Of a stretch of DNA of 48,037 bases, positions 44,401 through 48,037 are shown one piece after another. Origin of the DNA: Prevotella sp. (GTDB lineage Bacteria > Bacteroidota > Bacteroidia > Bacteroidales > Bacteroidaceae); the NCBI GenBank assembly GCA_024681875.1, contig JAILAA010000179.1:1-48037 (forward strand), given 5' to 3'. The notes below the pieces were generated by a model. The model did not search any database and was not told the DNA's origin. It saw only the letters and a program-made list of their open reading frames with translations. Position 1 is the stretch's first letter. Every line of letters begins with the position of its first letter. Made by a program: the position numbers and the translations under genes.

Positions 44401-44817
44401 TCTTTGGGTAACGACATCTACAATTACCAGCGCAGTCTGCTTGAAGGAGGAAATAACTTCTACAACCAGACCACTGCCATGACCAATCGCTGGCGTAGTG
44501 AGGGACAGCAGACCAGTATTCCGCGCATCAGCTATCAAGATCCCATGGGCAACTCACGCTTCAGCGACCGCTGGATTGAGGATGGCTCCTATCTGCGCCT
44601 GAAGACGGTGCGCCTTAACTATCAGGTGCCTGTCAACCTTAGTTGGCTGCAAGGGCTGAGCGTCTGGGCCGAGGCCAATAATCTTGTTACCTTCACCCAC
44701 TATTTAGGCAACGACCCGGAGATGTCGGTTTCCAACTCCGTCCTCTATCAGGGCATCGATGCCGGTAATGTGGCACTTGGGCGTACTTTCACCCTCGGCA
44801 TGAGAATCAACCTGTAA
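41491..44817 (+). CDS. SusC/RagA family TonB-dependent outer-membrane transporter (second)
   Basis: A roughly 1108-aa transporter. The signal peptide ends at MAQ; a carboxypeptidase-regulatory-like domain follows (MEVKGICVDAVSKQPLPGVLIQ, about 50-125), then the plug (MFVRGLNSLTANAQPLFVVDGV, VMKNATALYGAKGANGVVLIQTKRG) and barrel, with a C-terminal TFTLGMRINL. It has a short acidic segment (DDEVVYASEDE) after the signal peptide. ATGs at 41491 and 41515 are possible starts; 41470 overlaps the previous gene and is unlikely. It is distant in sequence from the first SusC of this operon, so the two pairs may import different ligands. Confidence 0.95.
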   Translation: MKQQKNTAMRRYSILLFSFLSVFMVMPAMAQDDEVVYASEDEPVAVAKKPAVKVPTYPTMEVKGICVDAVSKQPLPGVLIQALGDARYTAMTDEDGTFTIKVPTFATALYVHSPEFLSQHVGIGRGDATLHIEMLSDKFRPMYDKTTHIAAAATAQMTNTTSQTIETDIENMLGADVRAVTRSGGPGYGTAMFVRGLNSLTANAQPLFVVDGVVQDLQQTRSTLHYGDYTNMLLNINPEDIEEVTVMKNATALYGAKGANGVVLIQTKRGHSMATRIDANVGVGFTLVPSTPDMMDAGQYRIYASELLGTYQYINDYTDPNTFKFLIDDPSKYYYLKYHNNTDWKKEVYHTALNQNYNINVQGGDDIGMYNLSLGYTDGQSTAKKNGFNRLNVRFNTDISIMRKLTTRFDMSYAKINRDVFDNGAPSDLTTGTISSPTFLALVKSPFLNPYTFNNITRKQSTTYSEADDFLTMIDPDITLGNPTALLDNGDAINKNRVETTHFNAVIAPRFEFTPSLVLTETFSYTLDRVSQRYYRPKGGMPTFLIDGIGRVQTMSKSMFSKETAVMSDTRLEWKKQLRGHSFDVYGGLRFASFAFDDNEPQGQYSSAGNDKMPKISIKMDFIDATGVDDEWRSLTWYANADYNYRNRYFAQLTMSMEGCSRFGLEADGLKLGGVRWGIFPSLQLGWAISNESWFPQNKGINYLLLKAGYDISGNDDINNYAARTSFGVSKYLWRATAAVLDNIGNESISWEQTSKMNIGFKAALLNNRVGVDFDFYHHHTSNLLTLKSFDNPVAGINNYWSNGGSLDNQGYEVTVSAKPVVTRDFRLEVGASAGHYVNKVKTLPNDSRIYVGGAKTAQGYTTSIYGQDNIATIVGQPVGLFYGYKTDGVFATDAEAAAAGKNGYLYLTDATGAHQDFRAGDMHFVDINGDGEISEADRTIIGNPNPDIYGNIFATLNWKNLTLSLGLNYSLGNDIYNYQRSLLEGGNNFYNQTTAMTNRWRSEGQQTSIPRISYQDPMGNSRFSDRWIEDGSYLRLKTVRLNYQVPVNLSWLQGLSVWAEANNLVTFTHYLGNDPEMSVSNSVLYQGIDAGNVALGRTFTLGMRINL

Positions 44818-44819
44818 TA

Positions 44820-44854
44820 CAATAAACAGTAAACGTTAAACGATAAACATTGAA
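44820..44854 (+). repeat. Heptad element, CAATAAA type, upstream of the second SusD
   Basis: Five units (CAATAAA first, CGTTAAA third) filling the SusC-SusD gap. Homologous unit by unit to 39699-39733. Confidence 0.8.
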
Positions 44855-44858
44855 AAGA

Positions 44859-46769
44859 ATGAAAAAGCTATCAATCATAAAGAAAATGGCCAGTGTAATA
44901 ACGGTTATTGGTTATTGTTTATTGGTAATTGGAATGACATCCTGTCAAGACTTCTTTGAGACCGACAGCGACCGCCAGATTTTCGATCCTGCGCTTGATC
45001 AGAAAACCGACTCCATGTTCTATACGCTCGGTATCCTGAAAAGTGTGCAGCAGGTGGCCGACCAGTATGTGATGGTGGGCGAGATGCGTGGCGACTTGGT
45101 GCAGACCAACCAGTATACCGAGACGGACTTGCGCCGTTTGGCTGATTTCTCAGCCGATGTCACCAATAAGTACGACTCGGCCTATGCCTATTACCGCATC
45201 ATCAACAACTGCAATTACTATATCGCTCACCGCGACACGTCGCTGCGCACAGGAAGCCGCCGTGTAGCCATTCCTGAGTTTGCCGAGGCATTGGCCGTAC
45301 GCGCATGGGCCTATATGCAGTTGTGCAAGAACTACGGCGAGGTGCCTTTCTACACCGACCCGCTGGTTAGCATAGGCGATGCCAACCGCTCGTTGCCTAC
45401 CAAGGACCTGCAGGGCATCTGCGACGCCCTTACCCCTGAGCTCGAGCTTTACAGTGGTATCAATGTCGATGGCGGTACACCCGTGCCTAACTACGGCGAG
45501 ATTTCAGCCGGTCTCTTCAACGGCACCTCTTCAGAAGATGCTGCAAGTGAATCGTCACAGAAAAAAGTGCAGTCGAAGAACGCCATGATACCCGTCGACG
45601 TCATCCTTGGCGACCTCTTCCTTGAGACGCACCAGTACGAAAAGGCCGCACAGCACTATTTCCAGTATTTGCTTGACAACAAGGTTGTCACTCAGAATGT
45701 GAATGTCAGGATGGACGCCACTATGCTTACGCTCTTCGAAGATGTCCTGCCCGATAATTTCGATTCCAATCGTGATGGCACTTCGTGGGTCAACATTTTT
45801 GATGGCGGCGTTAGCGACATCATCACCTACATTCCGCTGGCCACCAACCGTATGCGCGGCGTTGTCACCGAGTTGCCCCGCTATTTCGGCTATGATTTCT
45901 ATACCACTACCATTGATGCAAAAAATCAATCTGCCCGCTACTTGCCCGAGCGACAGATTGATGCCTCTCCCTCCTATATAGCCCTTAGCAATGCACAGGA
46001 TTACTATTATGTGCCTAGAGGTTCCAACACCTCCAACATCGTGGTACAGACATTCAACCAGGGCGACTGGCGCCGTTATGTCACCATGCACCAGGTGATT
46101 CCTACCTCGCGCGAGGATTCCACCTATAGCGTTATGATTAAGTATAACAGCGCTAACGTGCCTCTCTACCGCACTTCTACCATCTATCTGCGCCTTGGCG
46201 AAGCTATCAACCGTATGGGCTATCCTGACCTTGCCTTTGCCATTCTCAAGGATGGTATCAATGAAGACCTGCTCAGCTATGTGGAGCAAGGCGACAGCAC
46301 TGACGTGGCTTTCGGACGCTATATCCATCAGGAGTCTGCTGAGCTGCTTTCTACCACTATTCCCTTCCTGTCTGAGGAAAATAGGGCTGTCTTCAAGGAG
46401 AATAACAGGATAAACACCGGCATTCATAGTCGTGGCTGCTACTATACGCAGGGTAAGTCTCCCTATCAGTACAATACCATCGTAGGTAAGAAACTGAGCG
46501 AGCTGACTGCTGCCTATAATCTCGACACGCTGTACACCCTTCAAGACACCATCAATGCTATGGAGGACTTGCTCTGCGACGAGATGGCACTTGAGTTGGC
46601 CTTCGAGGGTAACCGTTTTGGCGACCTCACACGTATAGCCCGTCACAAGAACAACGCCGGACTCTATGGTGCCAACTTTGGCACGGAGTGGCTTGCCCGC
46701 AAGCTCGACTACAAGAATCCTGCCGTGTCGCTGCGCGACGAGAAGAACTGGTACTTGCCCTTCCGGTAA
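44859..46769 (+). CDS. SusD/RagB family nutrient-binding lipoprotein (second)
   Basis: A 636-aa surface lipoprotein (lipobox GMTSC, Cys29) partnering the second SusC. The helical N-terminus (YRIINNCNYYIAHRD, EALAVRAWAYMQLCKNYGEVPF) and the C-terminal ALELAFEGNRFGDLTRIARH signature identify SusD. A Ser/Glu-rich stretch (about 220-240) is a likely loop. The start is the ATG at 44859, after the heptad element. It is the last gene of the operon, followed by two strong terminators. Confidence 0.95.
   Translation: MKKLSIIKKMASVITVIGYCLLVIGMTSCQDFFETDSDRQIFDPALDQKTDSMFYTLGILKSVQQVADQYVMVGEMRGDLVQTNQYTETDLRRLADFSADVTNKYDSAYAYYRIINNCNYYIAHRDTSLRTGSRRVAIPEFAEALAVRAWAYMQLCKNYGEVPFYTDPLVSIGDANRSLPTKDLQGICDALTPELELYSGINVDGGTPVPNYGEISAGLFNGTSSEDAASESSQKKVQSKNAMIPVDVILGDLFLETHQYEKAAQHYFQYLLDNKVVTQNVNVRMDATMLTLFEDVLPDNFDSNRDGTSWVNIFDGGVSDIITYIPLATNRMRGVVTELPRYFGYDFYTTTIDAKNQSARYLPERQIDASPSYIALSNAQDYYYVPRGSNTSNIVVQTFNQGDWRRYVTMHQVIPTSREDSTYSVMIKYNSANVPLYRTSTIYLRLGEAINRMGYPDLAFAILKDGINEDLLSYVEQGDSTDVAFGRYIHQESAELLSTTIPFLSEENRAVFKENNRINTGIHSRGCYYTQGKSPYQYNTIVGKKLSELTAAYNLDTLYTLQDTINAMEDLLCDEMALELAFEGNRFGDLTRIARHKNNAGLYGANFGTEWLARKLDYKNPAVSLRDEKNWYLPFR
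44903..44937 (+). repeat. Heptad element, GGTTATT type, in the second SusD signal peptide
   Basis: Five units, the first two perfect GGTTATT, encoding VIGYCLLVIGM just before the lipobox. Compare 39782-39816. Confidence 0.88.
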
Positions 46770-46778
46770 TGGAAAAGT

Positions 46779-46820
46779 AAATATCCAGGCTAGAGAATTT
46801 CTTTTCTAGCCTGGATATTT
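46779..46820 (+). terminator. First terminator of the fasciclin-SusCD operon
   Basis: A 16-bp perfect stem (46779-46794 with 46805-46820) and a 10-nt loop, 9 bp after the SusD stop. The T-tract is short and forms part of the stem end. Confidence 0.8.
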
Positions 46821-46833
46821 TACTAAAGAAGTT

Positions 46834-46878
46834 CCCCGCAAGAATAACGATGCCGTTTATTCTTGCGGGGATTTTTTC
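46834..46878. terminator. Second terminator, possibly shared with rplS
   Basis: A 13-bp perfect stem (46834-46846 with 46858-46870) followed by A and six T on the plus strand. On the minus strand it lies about 30 bp past the rplS stop but is followed by a poor T-run, so it is best for the operon. Confidence 0.85.
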
Positions 46879-46909
46879 GATGCTTGTTCTGTGTCGCAGA
46901 AATGAGTGC

Positions 46910-47302
46910 TTAAGCCTCCTTCTTAACAGCAATGCGCTTCTCCTTGATGCGGGCAGCCTTACCCGTGAGCTTGCGCAGGTAGTACAGCTTGGCGCGACGC
47001 ACCTTACCGTGCTTGTTCACCTCGATGCTGTCGATGTTGGGCGACTCGATGGGGAAGATACGCTCTACGCCCACGGTGCCAGACATCTTACGGACAGTGA
47101 AGCGCTTCTTCAGACCATGGCCGCAAATCTTGATGACCACGCCACGATAGAGCTGGATGCGCTCCTTGGAACCCTCGATAATTTTGTAACCAACGGTGAT
47201 GGTATCACCAGGAGCGAACTCCTCAAACTTCTTGCCGCCCTCGGCAGCCTTGGCCTGATTGCTGGTTGCAAATGCTTCTTCAGCAATTTTGATTAAATCC
47301 AT
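46910..47302 (-). CDS. rplS: 50S ribosomal protein L19
   Basis: A 130-aa component of the large ribosomal subunit at the 30S interface. The [26 protein letters not shown] core and the C-terminal [26 protein letters not shown] are diagnostic. Length is typical for Bacteroidota. It is transcribed alone here, without the rpsP-rimM-trmD neighbours common in other phyla. A TACCTTTG box lies 97 bp upstream of the ATG, leaving a leader of roughly 90 nt. Confidence 0.98.
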   Translation of the reverse strand: MDLIKIAEEAFATSNQAKAAEGGKKFEEFAPGDTITVGYKIIEGSKERIQLYRGVVIKICGHGLKKRFTVRKMSGTVGVERIFPIESPNIDSIEVNKHGKVRRAKLYYLRKLTGKAARIKEKRIAVKKEA

Positions 47303-47398
47303 TGAATTTTTAATTTTTAAATTATGCTGTATCGTTCCTGCGCAACATAGCGGGCAACTCTCCTATCTTCCCGCCATCGGTTACGCCGAAAGCGGCTG

Positions 47399-47406
47399 CA
47401 AAGGTA
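47399..47406 (-). promoter_or_regulatory. -7 box of rplS
   Basis: TACCTTTG on the minus strand; the predicted transcript has a leader of about 90 nt. No clear TTG is seen at -33. Confidence 0.65.
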
Positions 47407-47514
47407 CTGCTTTTATTTGAGATATGAGCTTGAGGGTTTGAGATTTGTCTTTCTCTTAAGTTTTTTTAACGACGTGATGCCTTCCTTTTGTAAGTTTTTT
47501 TTCGCAAAGAGTGA

Positions 47515-47543
47515 TTGTTTCTCAGCAAAAAGCACTACCTTTG
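47515..47543 (+). promoter_or_regulatory. Promoter of the structured non-coding region
   Basis: TACCTTTG (47536-47543) with TTG at 47515-47517, spacing 18 bp. It points towards the right end of the window; no credible open frame begins within the next 400 bp. Confidence 0.65.
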
Positions 47544-47549
47544 TAGCCA

Positions 47550-47646
47550 CTTTGGCATACGTGCCAGAGCCGCCCAGCTTGCAGAAATGCTTACCAGGGC
47601 AACAATTACATAGTGGAAAAGCGACACTGTACGCTTTGTTTTTTGG
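47550..47646 (+). ncRNA. Candidate small RNA ending in a terminator-like hairpin
   Basis: Downstream of the TACCTTTG box come a perfect hairpin TGGCA-TACG-TGCCA (47553-47566), a second stem (47572-47578 with 47589-47600) and then AAAGCG/CGCTTT (47618-47623 with 47632-47637) followed by G and six T. This would give a transcript of about 95 nt. I do not recognise 6S, SRP, tmRNA or RNase P signatures. It may instead be the first part of a longer leader. Confidence 0.45.
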
Positions 47647-47689
47647 ACTACTTGAACGTCGGAAATTCGAGCTATTGAACAAAGGCAAA

Positions 47690-47940
47690 AGCAGAGGTGA
47701 CGCCTACGGGTGTGTATATTCGCAGCCGGAGTGTGCCGAGGGCAAATTGAGCCCTCACGCACACTTTTGGGTGCATCAGTATATACTCCAGCGTGGGTAT
47801 CTTTCTCTGTCTGTTCTTTCAATAGGGCAATCCGACGGCCTAAGTAGCGGAACGGGCAGCAGGAGATACCCTCGTTCTTTCTACGCATGTAACACGCAAG
47901 ATCTCCTAACCCTCTGACACTTGGGTATCGGTCAGACCAG
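47690..47940 (+). ncRNA. Candidate structured leader RNA with alternative pairings
   Basis: An 18-pair stem with one mismatch (47702-47719 with 47779-47798) encloses a stem AGTGTGC/GCACACT and GAGGGC/GCCCTC (47730-47765). Further on, GATACCC (47865-47871) can pair with GGGTATC at 47795-47801 or at 47923-47929, while the overlapping AGGAGAT (47861-47867) can pair with ATCTCCT (47901-47907). Such exclusive pairings suggest a regulatory leader for the gene starting at 47955. Function is inferred. Confidence 0.45.
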
Positions 47941-47954
47941 ATTGTTGATGTCCG

Positions 47955-48037
47955 ATGCCCGACAATGCAATAGACATTTTGGAAAACAGCATATCGCCAG
48001 ACATTCTGGCGCAGTTGCTGCGCGACCATACCACAGG
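47955..48037 (+). CDS. Start of a gene cut by the window edge
   Basis: An open frame from ATG 47955 to the window end encodes 27 residues (MPDNAIDILENSISPDILAQ then LLRDHTT). The LLxDxTT pattern recalls the N-termini of some Bacteroidales type II restriction-modification methylases (LLxDRTTxxNIIWAT), but only a few residues are visible, so this is a weak guess. The competing frame from ATG 47948 has no such resemblance. The preceding 400 bp of structured sequence may be its leader. Confidence 0.4.
   Translation, partial: MPDNAIDILENSISPDILAQLLRDHTT

Noticed and set aside
29267..46769. A classical polysaccharide utilisation locus
   Set aside because: No carbohydrate-active enzyme, sulfatase or hybrid two-component/ECF regulator lies in or beside the operon; manA and GH31 are separately transcribed.
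47550..47940. RNase P RNA, tmRNA, 6S or SRP RNA
   Set aside because: I could not find the conserved core signatures of any of these; the region is therefore reported only as an unassigned structured RNA.
47417..48029. Two overlapping open frames of about 165 codons on opposite strands at the right end
   Set aside because: They cross the promoter, hairpins and terminator-like sequence of the structured region and look like chance openings; composition is unlike the neighbouring genes.

Overview
The window comes from a Bacteroidota chromosome, most likely Prevotella or a close relative in Bacteroidales. The evidence is a type IX secretion SprA homologue, SusC/SusD pairs, a cydAB operon led by a DUF4492 gene, DUF4491 and DUF4890 proteins, and promoters of the Bacteroidota type (TTG, about 20 bp, TAnnTTTG). 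No phage, transposase or CRISPR array is visible.

Layout. 1-8011: a tRNA-Phe on the minus strand and the giant T9SS outer-membrane translocon gene sprA. 8061-8123: three palindromic 21-bp tandem repeats. 8181-11195: a PA14-containing GH31 glycosidase, probably an alpha-xylosidase or alpha-glucosidase. 11199-14254 (minus): DUF4492, cydA and cydB, the cytochrome bd oxidase operon. 14443-20396: a membrane-anchored coiled-coil protein, then TolC, HlyD and two ABC-2 permeases forming an exporter with no ATPase gene nearby. 20400-21819: DUF4491 and, divergently, a RIC/hemerythrin-LuxR fusion regulator. 21926-24325 (minus): a secreted 5'-nucleotidase and a small lipoprotein. 24486-24682: a long inverted repeat. 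24853-26814: an AAA ATPase plus DUF4435 (Toprim-like) pair that resembles PARIS. 26774-29082 (minus): a DUF4890 protein, a GC-rich repeat cluster and manA. 29267-46769: one seven-gene operon (fasciclin, SusC, SusD, fasciclin, fasciclin, SusC, SusD) with a clear promoter and terminators, and no glycosidase. 46910-47302 (minus): rplS. 47536 to the end: a highly structured non-coding stretch leading into a gene cut by the window edge.

The most unusual signal is a family of about 35-bp elements, each made of five 7-bp units. They sit inside signal-peptide coding regions of five or six unrelated exported proteins, in the gaps just upstream of several of the same genes (often as reverse complements of the signal-peptide copy), and in frame inside two unrelated enzymes, where they encode almost the same peptide (LSPxTSHPSPL). 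Copies at different loci match unit by unit, so simple local slippage does not explain them. They look like a dispersed short element that supplies hydrophobic signal-peptide sequence.

Functionally the window combines envelope export (SprA, TolC/HlyD/ABC-2), nutrient capture (two SusCD pairs with fasciclin lipoproteins, GH31, secreted nucleotidase, ManA), respiration and redox or nitrosative sensing (cytochrome bd, RIC-LuxR), and a possible nucleic-acid-targeting or defence module (AAA/DUF4435). Functions rest on motifs read by eye; no searches were run.
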